A stretch of DNA of 64,000 nt, from positions 558,001 to 622,000 of the forward strand of contig NZ_CP093299.1 of the NCBI RefSeq assembly GCF_024362805.1. Direction: 5' to 3'. The notes beneath the pieces were generated by a model. It searched no databases and was not told where the DNA came from. It saw nothing but the letters and a program-made list of their open reading frames with translations. This stretch comes from Salipaludibacillus sp. LMS25 (GTDB taxonomy: Bacteria; Bacillota; Bacilli; Bacillales; Salisediminibacteriaceae). Below are positions 8,463 through 18,148 of the stretch, piece by piece. The position numbers and the translations under genes are program-made. The number at the start of each line of letters is the position of its first letter. Position 1 is the first letter of the stretch.

Positions 8463-9345
8463 ATATAGTTATGTACAGACTTTTGGTACTTCTCACGACC
8501 TGACATGTCTCTTCCTCTTCTAGCTTTGCTCTGAAGCTTATCCGTCGAGACAACTCATCGCTTTTTCTTGGATGCTTTGTTCGTGGCTGAGGTTTTACCA
8601 CTAAACGTCACCCGCATATAGTTATGTACAGACTTTTGGTACTTCTCACGACCTGACATGTCTCTCCCTCTTCTAGCTTTGCTCTGAAGCTTATCCGTCG
8701 AGACAACTCATCGCTTTTTCTTGGATGCTTTGTTCGTGGCTGAGGTTTTACCACTAAACGTCACCCGCATATAGTTATGTACAGACTTTTGGTGCTTCTT
8801 GCGACCTGACATGTCTCTTCCTCTTCTAGCTTTGCTCTGGAGCTTATCCGTCGAGACAACTCATCGCTTTTTCTTGGATGCTTTGTTCGTGGCTGAGGTT
8901 TTACCACTAAACGTCACCCGCATATAGTTATGTACAGACTTTTGGTACTTCTCACGACCTGACATGTCTCTTCCTCTTCTAGCTTTGCTCTGGAGCTTAT
9001 CCGTCGAGACAACTCATCGCTTTTTCTTGGATGCTTTGTTCGTGGCTGAGGTTTTACCACTAAACGTCACCCGCATATAGTTATGTACAGACTTTTGGTA
9101 CTTCTCACGACCTGACATGTCTCTTCCTCTTCTAGCTTTGCTCTGGAGCTTATCCGTCGAGACAACTCATCGCTTTTTCTTGGATGCTTTGTTCGTGGCT
9201 GAGGTTTTACCACTAAACGTCACCCGCATATAGTTATGTACAGACTTTTGGTACTTCTCACGACCTGACATGTCTCTTCCTCTTCTAGCTTTGCTCTGGA
9301 GCTTATCCGTCGAGACAACTCATCGCTTTTTCTTGGATGCTTTGA
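8461..9345. repeat. Tandem array of 153-bp units carrying tRNA-Gly 5' halves
   Basis: The start GCATATAGTTATG recurs at 8461, 8614, 8767, 8920, 9073 and 9226, a constant 153-bp period. Units differ at only a few positions; the third has several changes. The last unit ends near 9345. Five units contain a copy of the tRNA-Gly acceptor 5' strand, D-arm and half anticodon stem (minus strand), with the acceptor altered from TGTAGT to TGACGT. The region lacks the anticodon and 3' half, so these copies cannot make a tRNA. No coding potential is credible here. Confidence 0.95.
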
Positions 9346-9395
9346 TTCGTGCTGGGGTTATGCATAAAGCTCCATGTCATTTTTCTTTGTTATAA

Positions 9396-9455
9396 CGGAG
9401 ATTGTATATAAAATATATGTTTAACAGCGACAATATTTAATATATACAATCTCCG
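9396..9455. other. 15-bp perfect inverted repeat with 30-nt loop
   Basis: CGGAGATTGTATATA at 9396-9410 is exactly complementary to 9441-9455. It sits just 3' of ysnB and could terminate that transcript, but no T run follows on either strand. It could also be the ends of a small eroded insertion. Confidence 0.5.
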
Positions 9456-9463
9456 GCTTAATG

Positions 9464-9979
9464 TCAACCGTTTTTAGAAAAACTTTTGCTTAAGTCGTCT
9501 AATCTTTGTCCTTTGATTGAGTAGAAATTCACATTTACAGCGGTGTCAGAAGTGTCTACTATAACGTAACTTCCAACATTGTATTGCCTTGGAAGTCTCA
9601 TACTGCCAGGATTAATAATAATTTTCCCTTTTTCCTCAGTTGCAACAGGGATATGGGTATGACCGTAGCAAAGAATATCTGCGGATGCTTCCTCACCTTT
9701 ATAAATCAGATTCATTTCGGTCATTTTCACATTTAGCAAGTGACCGTGTCCGACGAAGAAAGTTGTCCCGTTTACCGTTTCAACTATTTCTTCTGGGAAG
9801 TCCGAACCGTGGTCACAATTTCCTCTCACAGTAAAGACGTTTTCAAGAGCTGGTGATGTGGCACTTAACTCTGAATCACCACAATGAAAAATAGCATCCA
9901 CTTCCGCACGGTGTCTATCTACTACTACTTTTAAGTCGTTTTCCCATCCATGACTATCACTCATAATTAAAGCTCTCAT
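9464..9979 (-). CDS. ysnB: Metallophosphoesterase of the YfcE/MJ0936 family
   Basis: 171 aa, full length for this family of calcineurin-like phosphodiesterases. Metal-binding motifs are in order: SDSHG (residues 7-11), HCGDSE, RGNCDHG, and GHGHLL with GHTHIP. The cellular substrate is not established for the family. It is the last gene of the gerM-rph-rdgB-ysnB cluster, as in B. subtilis, and starts 20 bp after rdgB with the ribosome site GAGAGGTG. The hairpin at 9396-9455 follows it. Confidence 0.9.
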   Translation of the reverse strand: MRALIMSDSHGWENDLKVVVDRHRAEVDAIFHCGDSELSATSPALENVFTVRGNCDHGSDFPEEIVETVNGTTFFVGHGHLLNVKMTEMNLIYKGEEASADILCYGHTHIPVATEEKGKIIINPGSMRLPRQYNVGSYVIVDTSDTAVNVNFYSIKGQRLDDLSKSFSKNG

Positions 9980-9999
9980 CAGCTATCACCTCTCCACGA

Positions 10000-10605
10000 T
10001 TATTCCTGTAGTGTCCATTTATCCCACATCTCATTTAATGTCATAAGAGCATTTGCTCGGTGACTTAATGTGTTTTTCTCTTGCTTCGTTAATTGCGCCA
10101 TTGTTTTCCTTAGTTCTGGCAAGTAGAATAGAGGGTCGTACCCAAATCCATGAGTGCCTACCGGTGCAAGAGAGATGATTCCCTTACAAATACCTCGTAC
10201 CGTTTTCACATCACCGGATGGAAAATAAATAGCTAAGGCACATACAAATTGAGCGGTACGTGCTTCTTCATTCGTATTAGCCAGTTCTTTTAACAGCTTC
10301 TCATTGTTTGCTTGATCGTCTTTATCAGGCCCAGCATAGCGAGCTGAGTAAATACCTGGTGCTCCCTCAAGAACATCTACCGCCAAACCAGAATCATCGG
10401 CTAAAACTGGTTTATGAATAAGTTCACCGATTGTTCTTGCCTTTTTAATCGCATTTTCTTCAAATGTTTCTCCGTCTTCCACAACATCAATCTCTTCGTC
10501 TAAGTCTAGCAGTGATTTAACTGTTAACCCTTTTGCGGCAAAAAATGCTTCAAATTCAGCTACTTTTCCTTTGTTTTTCGTAGCAATAAAGATCTCTTTA
10601 AACAT
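10000..10605 (-). CDS. rdgB: XTP/dITP diphosphatase (RdgB/HAM1)
   Basis: This enzyme hydrolyses non-canonical purine triphosphates (dITP, XTP) and keeps them out of DNA. The protein starts [20 protein letters not shown] and has the signature [20 protein letters not shown]; length is normal (201 aa). An upstream GTG at 10623 would add six residues. It overlaps the likely GAGGAG ribosome site, so the ATG at 10605, ten bases after that site, is preferred. That ATG lies inside the last codons of rph, indicating translational coupling. It is the orthologue of B. subtilis ysnA. Confidence 0.93.
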   Translation of the reverse strand: MFKEIFIATKNKGKVAEFEAFFAAKGLTVKSLLDLDEEIDVVEDGETFEENAIKKARTIGELIHKPVLADDSGLAVDVLEGAPGIYSARYAGPDKDDQANNEKLLKELANTNEEARTAQFVCALAIYFPSGDVKTVRGICKGIISLAPVGTHGFGYDPLFYLPELRKTMAQLTKQEKNTLSHRANALMTLNEMWDKWTLQE

Positions 10606-11386
10606 CTGTTTCCCGCTCCTCACCTATATTATCCTCTGACTTATCAAGCACGGTCATTTTCTCGGCAAATTCTCCTAATGCTTGTCTCTGCAATGTAAAC
10701 AAGTCATTTATTCCTTTTTCCGCTAAATCGAGCATGTCATTTAACTGACTGCGAGAAAAAGTCGCTTCTTCCCCTGTGCCTTGTACTTCTACTAATTGAC
10801 CGTCACCAGTCATAATCACATTCATATCCACATCGGCTTGGGAATCTTCCACGTAATCTAAATCAAGAACAACGTCGTTTCCTGAGGTCACACCGACAGA
10901 GATGGCTGCCAAATAATTTTTTAACGGGTTTTCTTTTAGTTTAGATGTTTTTATAAGTTGCTCAAAAGCAAGCCCAACTGCCACGAAAGCGCCTGTTATA
11001 GAGGCTGTTCGCGTTCCCCCATCAGCCTGTATAACATCACAATCAACCCAAACCGTCCGTTCACCTAAACGATCTAAATCAACGACAGAGCGGAGAGCTC
11101 TTCCAATAAGCCTTTGGATCTCCATCGTACGCCCCGTGATCTTCCCTTTCGATGATTCCCTTATGTTCCGCTGTTCGGTAGCCCGTGGTAACATCGCATA
11201 TTCAGCGGTGATCCAGCCTTTTCCTTGCCCTCTCATAAAAGGTGGTACACGCTCTTCAACACTGGCTGAACAAATGACCTTCGTATCTCCAAACGTGATG
11301 AGTACCGACCCTTCCGGATGTTTTATGTAGTGCGGAACAATCTCTACCTTTCTCAATTCATTAGCTGTCCGTCCATCATGACGCAT
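10598..11386 (-). CDS. rph: Ribonuclease PH
   Basis: A phosphorolytic 3'-5' exoribonuclease that trims tRNA 3' ends. The 262-aa protein shows the family start [16 protein letters not shown] and the motifs [19 protein letters not shown] and [19 protein letters not shown]; the fold is complete. The last 15 or so residues are a charged tail typical of Bacillus RNase PH. It begins after AAGGGGAGTG and overlaps rdgB at its 3' end. A terminator separates it from gerM. Confidence 0.95.
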   Translation of the reverse strand: MRHDGRTANELRKVEIVPHYIKHPEGSVLITFGDTKVICSASVEERVPPFMRGQGKGWITAEYAMLPRATEQRNIRESSKGKITGRTMEIQRLIGRALRSVVDLDRLGERTVWVDCDVIQADGGTRTASITGAFVAVGLAFEQLIKTSKLKENPLKNYLAAISVGVTSGNDVVLDLDYVEDSQADVDMNVIMTGDGQLVEVQGTGEEATFSRSQLNDMLDLAEKGINDLFTLQRQALGEFAEKMTVLDKSEDNIGEERETDV

Positions 11387-11461
11387 GTTGTCACTCCCCT
11401 TACATGGTAATCTTCATAGTATGTAGATTGGAACTTATCACAATTAATGCTTCTCTATCAG

Positions 11462-11500
11462 CGAAAAAAAGAAGAAGCAGCTGCTTTACAGCTACCTCTT
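11462..11500 (-). terminator. Terminator after gerM
   Basis: On the minus strand a hairpin of about 10 bp (GAGGTAGCTG with CAGCTGCTTC, G-T pairs included) is followed by TTCTTTTTTT. It lies between gerM and rph. Confidence 0.75.
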
Positions 11501-11546
11501 TAATGATAAGCGTTTCGTCCGTTAATTTCAATTATCGACCGGAACG

Positions 11547-12701
11547 TTAAAATTGCCCAATATTAACGTGATCTGGTCTCACCACAGATTCTGACAAAGC
11601 TTCCCCATTACTCACCATTATTTCTTCTTTTGAATCAACCATAAATGACACACTATTTACGTCTTCCTGTTCTGTTAGTGATAATACAATCATATTTAGC
11701 ACATTTTCAGACATGGCCGTCCCATCATGTTGACTTAATAACGCGTCGTTAAAATTAAGGACAACGGTGCCATCATGATAGTCCGGTTCTTCAATAAGTT
11801 CAACTTCTTGTCTGAAATCAGTTAAGAGCTCGGACATATAATGGGGCCCTTCCAATAATTCATTGATGACCGCCTGATATGTGTCTTCCTCTTGACTAAT
11901 ACGACGCGTCACTGGGACATAGTATGTTTGATCTTCTGTCTGATTCAAAAAGTAAACGACCACTGGTTCTGTGGAAACGAGATCGGTTTGGTCAGTCATT
12001 TCTAGGTTTATCCCATGAGCTCTCGTATAGCCATCACCAATGGGTGTATCATTGTGAGGCATAGCAGTGAGATCTTCACCATTTATTTGAATGTTTACTT
12101 TATCCACATCATCGAGCTGTGTCAATGTCCATGTTAATGACTGTAGAACTTGCATCTCTTGAGCAGGGTGATACTCTCCGAAATAATCATTAAAGTTAAT
12201 CGTCGCCACACCATTTTCATTTAAGTCAGCATCTAATATTTCTGTACCCGCTGGCAAAGATGCTTGAAAACCACTTGGCAGATTTTCAGTAATCGGTCCT
12301 TCTTGCACTAAATGTTCAGCCAATGCCATCAGTTCATCTTCTTCTATTAGGACTTCTACTGACTGCGGCGCTACCATCCCATTACTATCTAATAGGTATA
12401 ATTCACGGATATCTCCTTGAACTGTTACGTCACCACCTTTTTCCTCAGGAGAGGCCGCCTCTTCCAGCTCATTTTCTTCCATGTTCTCATCTGTTATGGC
12501 ACTGATCTCACCGTCACCAGTTATATCGTCTTCAATTACCTCAACTTCTAATTCGTTTTCGTCCTCGATATAATCAATTTGAGGCGGATCTAACTCCTCT
12601 AGTACATCATTTGTCACTTGTGACCCACATGCCGTTAAAAGTAAAACAGCTGCTCCTGCAATCATGGCTGATGATCTTCTTATTCCCGAGCCGCGCAACA
12701 T
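11547..12701 (-). CDS. gerM: Germination/sporulation lipoprotein GerM
   Basis: A 384-aa lipoprotein with signal peptide and lipobox LLTACGS (Cys25), an acidic linker (about residues 35-90) and two GerMN domains (about 105-230 and 245-375). In B. subtilis GerM is made in the mother cell and stabilises the SpoIIIA-SpoIIQ channel complex across the engulfed spore. The ATG at 12701 follows AAGGAGGG. It is flanked by terminators on both sides, so it is probably its own transcription unit, as expected for a sporulation gene inside a housekeeping cluster. Confidence 0.92.
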   Translation of the reverse strand: MLRGSGIRRSSAMIAGAAVLLLTACGSQVTNDVLEELDPPQIDYIEDENELEVEVIEDDITGDGEISAITDENMEENELEEAASPEEKGGDVTVQGDIRELYLLDSNGMVAPQSVEVLIEEDELMALAEHLVQEGPITENLPSGFQASLPAGTEILDADLNENGVATINFNDYFGEYHPAQEMQVLQSLTWTLTQLDDVDKVNIQINGEDLTAMPHNDTPIGDGYTRAHGINLEMTDQTDLVSTEPVVVYFLNQTEDQTYYVPVTRRISQEEDTYQAVINELLEGPHYMSELLTDFRQEVELIEEPDYHDGTVVLNFNDALLSQHDGTAMSENVLNMIVLSLTEQEDVNSVSFMVDSKEEIMVSNGEALSESVVRPDHVNIGQF

Positions 12702-12774
12702 CGCATTCCCTCCTTGACAGTTTGTACTATCATGTATACGAGCTTTTTCAAGCTTTTAGACCAATAGAATATAT

Positions 12775-12808
12775 AAAAGCACAACGCATTTTAATGCGTT
12801 GTGCTTTT
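12775..12808. terminator. Strong bidirectional terminator between racE and gerM
   Basis: Perfect 16-bp arms (AAAAGCACAACGCATT and its complement) with a 2-nt loop. The arms end in A and T runs that give a T tract on either strand. Confidence 0.85.
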
Positions 12809-12813
12809 ATCGC

Positions 12814-13656
12814 TTACGAGCTAAATCCAGCTGTTTTTTTATGATAAAAACGAATCGGTAATCTTAAATCCGTTTCTCTAATATCTAATGAGTAAGATTT
12901 TAACCACTCTTCAGCCACTTTTTTAAAATTAGCTTTTAATCCTGTTGTATAGAAAATATGATGTGGGGCTATATCTCCGGTATAAAGTAACCCTTTATGG
13001 TACAAAAGCGAACTAACTTCCAATGCCATTTCATCACCTGAGCATATGACCTTCACATTTTCCCCTACTACTTCTTCAATTAAAGGAGCTAGTAAAGGGT
13101 AGTGTGTACATCCTAAAATTAGACTATCGATATCGTATTCTAGAATAGGTGCTAGTGCTTTAGATATTATTTCTTTAGCCATATAGCCGGTAAACTCACC
13201 AGTTTCAACTAGGGGAACAAGCGTAGGACAAGCTAAACTGACAACTTTAACTTTACCATTAATTGCTGTCAATTCACGATGATAGGCCCCGCTAGAAATT
13301 GTTCCTTCTGTTCCTATCACGCCCACATGATGGTTGGTTGTCACTTTAAGCGCCGCAGTAGCACCAGGATGAATAACGCCCAACACTGGAATAGACAGCC
13401 TCTCCTTCGCTTCCTCTAATATAACCGCTGCCGCTGTATTACATGCTATAACAAGAAGTTTAATATCATGAGAGGTTAGGTAGTCAATCATCTCCCACGT
13501 ATACGCTCGCACTTCCTCTTCTGTTCTCGGGCCATATGGACAGCGGGCTGTATCTCCGATGTAGATTATTTCCTCTTTAGGCAATTGTCTCATCATTTCA
13601 GAGACAACAGTTAGTCCTCCAACCCCCGAATCAATTACACCAATTGGTTTTTTCAT
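12814..13656 (-). CDS. racE: Glutamate racemase
   Basis: Makes D-glutamate for peptidoglycan. The 280-aa protein has the start IGVIDSGVGGLTV and both catalytic cysteines, Cys72 in ACNTAAA and Cys183 in LGCTHYPLL. The length is normal, with a C-terminal extension of about 10 residues. It begins 26 bp after ysmB, as in B. subtilis, so the two are likely cotranscribed, and ends at the strong terminator before gerM. Confidence 0.95.
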   Translation of the reverse strand: MKKPIGVIDSGVGGLTVVSEMMRQLPKEEIIYIGDTARCPYGPRTEEEVRAYTWEMIDYLTSHDIKLLVIACNTAAAVILEEAKERLSIPVLGVIHPGATAALKVTTNHHVGVIGTEGTISSGAYHRELTAINGKVKVVSLACPTLVPLVETGEFTGYMAKEIISKALAPILEYDIDSLILGCTHYPLLAPLIEEVVGENVKVICSGDEMALEVSSLLYHKGLLYTGDIAPHHIFYTTGLKANFKKVAEEWLKSYSLDIRETDLRLPIRFYHKKTAGFSS

Positions 13657-13681
13657 GCTTCAACGTCCCTTTATTTGTATA

Positions 13682-14161
13682 TTAAAATGACTTCCATGTT
13701 TTCGCATCTTTTTTCATTTCATCATAAAGAAAACTCAAACTTTTTTCTAGAAAGTCTACATCTTCCTTAGAAAAATCTTCCAAAACATCTTGTAAATAAA
13801 TTTGTCGTTGTTTAATCACCTCACGAATAATAATCGCACCTTTAGAGAGAAGGTGAATACGGACAACACGACGATCATTCGTATCTTTTACCCGCTCTAC
13901 TAGTTCATTTTTTTCCATGCGATCCACTAAATCCGTCGTTGTGCTACAAGCCAAATACATTTTTGATGATAATTCTCCTATAGTCATATCACCATATTCA
14001 TGCAGCCACTGCAATGCCACAAATTGTGGAGGTGTAATCGGGAACTCATTAAGAATTTCGCGCCCCTTCTGTTTAACAATATCAGCAATTAACCTGAGAG
14101 ATTTTTCAATCTGCTCAACTTGGAGCTGTTCCCGTGTTTTTTCCTTTTGTTGTTCAGGCAT
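13682..14161 (-). CDS. ysmB: MarR-family transcriptional regulator YsmB
   Basis: 159 aa from the ATG at 14161, which follows a perfect GGAGG; a longer frame from 14185 has no such site. It has the winged helix-turn-helix of MarR proteins (MTIGELSSKMYLACSTTTDL as recognition region) and the wing ERVKDTNDRRVVRIHL. It contains no redox Cys typical of OhrR. Its ligand and targets are unknown. In B. subtilis it also precedes racE; here the gene upstream is ptsI instead of gerE. Confidence 0.88.
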   Translation of the reverse strand: MPEQQKEKTREQLQVEQIEKSLRLIADIVKQKGREILNEFPITPPQFVALQWLHEYGDMTIGELSSKMYLACSTTTDLVDRMEKNELVERVKDTNDRRVVRIHLLSKGAIIIREVIKQRQIYLQDVLEDFSKEDVDFLEKSLSFLYDEMKKDAKTWKSF

Positions 14162-14251
14162 ATTATACCTCCTTTCGGAATACAAAACATCATGAACACT
14201 TATATTTTCCTTGTTTTTATACTGAATTTCAAGTATAAGCAGTCGCCTATG

Positions 14252-14296
14252 GTAAAAAACGCTGGTTTACAGCAAGATCTCTGCTGTAAACCAGCG
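14252..14296 (-). terminator. Terminator of the ptsHI operon
   Basis: Perfect 15-bp stem CGCTGGTTTACAGCA with its complement, 7-nt loop, followed on the minus strand by TTTTTT. It lies 98 bp downstream of ptsI and before ysmB. Confidence 0.93.
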
Positions 14297-14393
14297 TCAT
14301 GAATGATGATGCTTTCGTGTCTTTGAACGGTTATTAATTGTTAACCAAATTTAATAAGTACCATCAGAAACTTATTTTCTAACTAATATTCAA

Positions 14394-16109
14394 TTACAGG
14401 AAAGTTTTCTCTACTAATTGTTTAACTTCATCAGCTGTATTAAGGGTGAGAGCTTGTTCAGCAATGGTCTGGGCTTGAGCTTTCGTTATCTGACTAATCT
14501 GACTTCTAGCTGGCAGTACTGAAGTAGCACTCATACTAAATTCATCTAAACCTAATCCAAGTAATAATGGAATAGCTAATTCATCACCAGCCATCTCCCC
14601 GCACATGCCAGTCCATTTACCTTCTGCATGAGACGCATCAATGACCATTTTCACAAGTCGTAAAATAGCTGGGTTGTATGGTTGATATAAGTAAGACACT
14701 TTCTCATTCATACGGTCAGCTGCAAACGTATATTGAATTAAGTCATTTGTGCCAATACTAAAGAAATCCACTTCTTTAGCGAATTGCGGTGCCATGACAG
14801 CAGTAGAAGGAATCTCAACCATAATACCTACTTCAATGTCATCACTTACTTCGACGCCATTACTTAGAAGCTTACTTTTTTCTTCTTCTAATAATGCCTT
14901 TGCTTCTCTAAATTCATCTAGAGTAGCGATCATCGGGAACATTATTTTCAGGTTTCCAAACGTGCTGGCTCGTAATAATGCACGTAATTGTGTACGGAAC
15001 ATGTCATCTTTTTCAAGACAAAGTCTTACAGCCCGGAATCCTAAAAATGGATTCATTTCTTTTGGAAGATCAAGATATGGAAGCTCTTTATCCCCACCGA
15101 TATCAAGTGTTCGAATAACAACTGGCTTTCCATCCATCGTTTCCACGACTTTTTTATAAGACTCAAATTGCTCATCTTCCGTCGGTAACTCATCCCGACC
15201 CATGTAAAGGAATTCTGTACGGTAAAGACCAACACCTTCAGCGCCGTTATTCATAACACCTTCTAAATCATTCGGTGTACCAATGTTAGCGACTAATTCA
15301 ACGTGTGCGCCATCTTTTGATTTTGAAGGCTCATTAACAAGCTTAGCCCACTCTTTCTTCTGCTCTTCGTAATCTGCTAGCTTTTGACGATACTCAGCTA
15401 ATTCATCATCAGAAGGGTTGATAATAACGTTACCTTCAAGCCCATCCACAATCACATTCACGCCCGCATCAGCTTGATCCGTTACTTCCTTCGACCCCAC
15501 AACTGCTGGAATCTCCATCGAACGGGCCATGATAGCTGAATGAGACGTGCGTCCACCGATATCTGTCGCAAATCCTTTGACATACTTTTTATTCAATTGA
15601 GCAGTGTCTGACGGTGTCAAATCATCAGCAATAATAACCACTTCTTCATTAATTTCTGCAAGTGAGACAATCGGTTTGCCTAAAAGGTGTGACAGCACTC
15701 TTTTAGAGACGTCGCGAATATCTGCAGCACGTTCTTTCATGTACTCATTATCCATTGCTTCAAACATGGCTACAAATTGATTAGCAATTTCGTTTAATGC
15801 AAACGACGCATTAACCTTTTCATTCGTTATCATCTGACGGATGGGATCTACAAGCTCAGGATCACTTAACACGAGGAGATGTGCAGAAAAAATTTCCGCA
15901 TGCTCATCGCCAAGATCTTGTCTCGTTTTTTCTTTTATTTTTTCCAGTTCATCTTTTGAGGTTTGTAGTGCTGCATCCAGTGCCTGGATTTCTTCATCAG
16001 TATTGTCAATCGTTTTCTTCTCTACCGTTAAATCCGGTGTTTCAAGACGAAACGCTTTTGAGATGGCAATCCCGGCTGAAGCAGCAATGCCGGTAAGTTG
16101 TGTAGACAT
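14394..16109 (-). CDS. ptsI: PTS enzyme I (phosphoenolpyruvate-protein phosphotransferase)
   Basis: 571 aa. Takes phosphate from PEP and passes it to HPr, feeding all PTS sugar uptake. The phosphorylated His190 is in [13 protein letters not shown], and the PEP-binding domain shows [10 protein letters not shown] and the catalytic Cys region GMCGEMAGD. The ATG overlaps the ptsH stop by one base (TAATG). Placement between gerE and ysmB differs from B. subtilis, where ptsHI follow ptsG elsewhere. Confidence 0.97.
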   Translation of the reverse strand: MSTQLTGIAASAGIAISKAFRLETPDLTVEKKTIDNTDEEIQALDAALQTSKDELEKIKEKTRQDLGDEHAEIFSAHLLVLSDPELVDPIRQMITNEKVNASFALNEIANQFVAMFEAMDNEYMKERAADIRDVSKRVLSHLLGKPIVSLAEINEEVVIIADDLTPSDTAQLNKKYVKGFATDIGGRTSHSAIMARSMEIPAVVGSKEVTDQADAGVNVIVDGLEGNVIINPSDDELAEYRQKLADYEEQKKEWAKLVNEPSKSKDGAHVELVANIGTPNDLEGVMNNGAEGVGLYRTEFLYMGRDELPTEDEQFESYKKVVETMDGKPVVIRTLDIGGDKELPYLDLPKEMNPFLGFRAVRLCLEKDDMFRTQLRALLRASTFGNLKIMFPMIATLDEFREAKALLEEEKSKLLSNGVEVSDDIEVGIMVEIPSTAVMAPQFAKEVDFFSIGTNDLIQYTFAADRMNEKVSYLYQPYNPAILRLVKMVIDASHAEGKWTGMCGEMAGDELAIPLLLGLGLDEFSMSATSVLPARSQISQITKAQAQTIAEQALTLNTADEVKQLVEKTFL

Positions 16110-16372
16110 TACTCAGCAAGTCCTTGTTTCATGATCTCATCAAGACCTTTAATAGCGTCGTCTGCATCTGGTCCTTCAGCTTTGATTGTTACCTCTGCCC
16201 CTTGTCCAACACCTAGAGACATAACACCCATAATGGACTTTAAGTTAACGGATTTTCCGTTATAATCAAGTGTGATTTCAGACTCATATTGACCCGCTTT
16301 ATTAACAAGTTGTGTTGCTGGTCGTGCGTGAATTCCTGTTTCTGCTGTAACTTTGAATTTCTTTTCTGCCAT
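16109..16372 (-). CDS. ptsH: Phosphocarrier protein HPr
   Basis: 87 aa starting [20 protein letters not shown]. His15 is the PEP-dependent phosphorylation site and Ser46 ([10 protein letters not shown]) the HPr kinase site that drives CcpA catabolite repression. The start at 16372 follows AAGGAG by eight bases; three extra residues from 16381 are unlikely. It forms an operon with ptsI. The leader upstream carries a GlcT-type RAT/terminator switch. Confidence 0.97.
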   Translation of the reverse strand: MAEKKFKVTAETGIHARPATQLVNKAGQYESEITLDYNGKSVNLKSIMGVMSLGVGQGAEVTIKAEGPDADDAIKGLDEIMKQGLAE

Positions 16373-16518
16373 GATAAACACTCCTTAGTTTTATGTTTTT
16401 TAAATGTGACTATTCAGATGATGATCTGTCTTACGATGAATGTCAAACATCGTTTATTGTTACTCATGATACCCATTTATAAAGCGACAAATTCAGACAT
16501 TTGTCCTAAATACATACT

Positions 16519-16644
16519 AAAAAAGGCATGAGTAATGGACTGTGATGACCGAGGACCTAGGTCCAATGGAACAATGCCTTATCGTGCACTATTCCCTTAT
16601 CATTCACACCTCTTTACTCATGCCTGATCATGTCAGTAACACGT
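16519..16644 (-). promoter_or_regulatory. RAT antiterminator site and terminator in the ptsHI leader
   Basis: On the minus strand a 31-nt element at 16644-16614 (beginning ACGTGTTACTGA and ending GATCAGGCATGAGTAA) resembles the ribonucleic antiterminator recognised by GlcT on B. subtilis ptsG mRNA, as I recall it. Its 3' half, AGGCATGAGTA, pairs perfectly with TACTCATGCCT about 80 nt later, which is followed by TTTTTT: a terminator overlapping the RAT. Bound GlcT would hold the RAT and free ptsHI transcription. The loop between also holds the palindrome GGACCTAGGTCC. Confidence 0.82.
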
Positions 16645-16658
16645 AAACGAGTCATATT

Positions 16659-17504
16659 TTATTTATTATGTTCAATCAGTGTTCGAATATAGAGCATGAG
16701 ATGTAACACTTCCGAATCACTAAAAGAAACTGTCGTTGACTTCTCAATCATCCGAACTAAGTTCCGGGATACATTATAGCATACCGGATCATTTTCCTTC
16801 AACTTTAAAATAAAATTTTGTTCCAAAGCTTGTGTATCCACTGTCATAGGGTCTCGTATCATATTTTTCAAGTGATGCACGAGCTTTCTAAAACTGACAG
16901 TATCTTTATTATAAATGATATCGGTTTTTTCCTCAATATATTTAATACATCTAGTGATTAAATCAGATTCTTTATTAATGACGGAGCCACTATCCCGAAT
17001 GGCACTTTGAATATGGAGCGTAATAAAACCAATCTCTGCTTCAGGAAGTTTATAGCTTGTTTTTTTATCTATAAAATCTACAATTTTTTGTGCAATCAAG
17101 TAAGTGTCATGGTAGAGCCATTTCGTTTCTGTTAAGAAAGGATTCTTAATGTCTGTCTGATCTCGTGTCCTCTGCAAAGCTAAGGCTAAATGTTGTGTTA
17201 GCGCGGAATGAATTTGTTCCCCTAACCGAAAGCCAATCGCTTCATGGATTTTTTCGATCGCTTCATGAATAATTAGCAACGTTTCTTCTGATTCTTTCGT
17301 TGCCAGACGCAAATATTTTTCTTGTTCGACTTCATCCACGAGAGAATAGACTTTATCATACGTCTTCTCTTCAAAGATGTCGCCTCTTTTCTTGCCAAAA
17401 CCGATGCCTTTTCCAATAAAGATAACTTCTTTGTTATCTCCTGATTCGGCAACCACGACATTATTATTTAATGTTTTATGGACGTAAAATGGTCCCTTCA
17501 CCAT
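16659..17504 (-). CDS. glcT: Transcription antiterminator GlcT (BglG/SacY family)
   Basis: 281 aa: an RNA-binding CAT domain (residues 1-60, with LNNNVVVA and GKGIGFGKK) followed by two PRD domains whose conserved histidines are the PTS phosphorylation sites (EAIEKIHEAIG and GFITLHIQSA in PRD1, LVHHLKN and LHLMLYIRTLIEHN in PRD2). In B. subtilis GlcT lets ptsG-ptsHI be read when glucose is present. Here it is followed directly by the RAT leader and ptsHI, with no ptsG, so the target is inferred to be ptsHI itself. Confidence 0.88.
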   Translation of the reverse strand: MVKGPFYVHKTLNNNVVVAESGDNKEVIFIGKGIGFGKKRGDIFEEKTYDKVYSLVDEVEQEKYLRLATKESEETLLIIHEAIEKIHEAIGFRLGEQIHSALTQHLALALQRTRDQTDIKNPFLTETKWLYHDTYLIAQKIVDFIDKKTSYKLPEAEIGFITLHIQSAIRDSGSVINKESDLITRCIKYIEEKTDIIYNKDTVSFRKLVHHLKNMIRDPMTVDTQALEQNFILKLKENDPVCYNVSRNLVRMIEKSTTVSFSDSEVLHLMLYIRTLIEHNK

Positions 17505-17995
17505 TGATTCGACACCTTCTTTGGGTTTTAGACAATTTATATCCCCATCATATCATATAATTTTTATAATTTAATTAAAAAATTAATTGTATGTCTTGTT
17601 CGCGAATTATCCGAAAGAAATCTTCCTATCGGTTTAAAGCATTTAAATTACAGAGCGAACTCGTTTCAGCAAACTGAAACATCGAGAAATCAGAGGGCGC
17701 CGTCGCTTGATTAAAAGTTTCCACATATGTTACGCATTGAGGTGCAGGGTTATAACTCTTTAAAACATTTAAGGGTAAAATGATATTTTAGTAATAATGA
17801 GACAGGTACTGATAAAAATATTTCCATTAATACAGAAAAATAATTGTATAACATTGGATACCTACACTAGGAGTCAATGCAGTTAAAGAACCAATTAATT
17901 TAGACAATACAAACATTCCAGAAAATAGAATGTGCAAAATTCGGAATTAATTACAGAAAGAGAGAGCTTAATACTTTGAATACATGTTAAAAGCA
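17505..17995. other. Intergenic stretch, no gene recognised
   Basis: AT-rich sequence upstream of glcT. It has one small hairpin (GTTTCAGCAAACTGAAAC, 17666-17683). No credible ORF, tRNA or known regulatory element was seen. Confidence 0.5.
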
Positions 17996-18147
17996 TAAAA
18001 CGCCCTTCAATCAGTGGAAGTTTTCGTTCTTTCTTTGATTGGTAGTTGAGTGAATCAAGACATTAGCGTCCGTTATCTTACGCCTATATAGATTTATCTT
18101 TCCTCCTATTTTGAGGCGGCAGTTTTTCAGACGGTTACCTGTGATAA
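17996..18147 (+). repeat. Family B intergenic repeat, copy B1
   Basis: Starts TAAAACGCCCTTCAATCAGT and ends TCTGTGATAA-like (CCTGTGATAA). It has the head hairpin and the second hairpin CGCCT...AGGCG. Its 3' end directly abuts the remnant lipoprotein paralogue at 18149. Confidence 0.85.
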
Positions 18148-18148
18148 C

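Noticed and set aside
8365..8601. Open frame of 78 codons across tRNA-Gly and the first array unit
   Set aside because: It reads through a tRNA gene antisense and into the tandem repeat; no ribosome site and no plausible protein.
8461..9345. CRISPR array
   Set aside because: Units are 153 bp and identical throughout, with no unique spacers, no cas genes and clear tRNA-derived content.
14749..15159. 136-codon plus-strand frame inside ptsI
   Set aside because: Antisense shadow of the well-conserved enzyme I gene.
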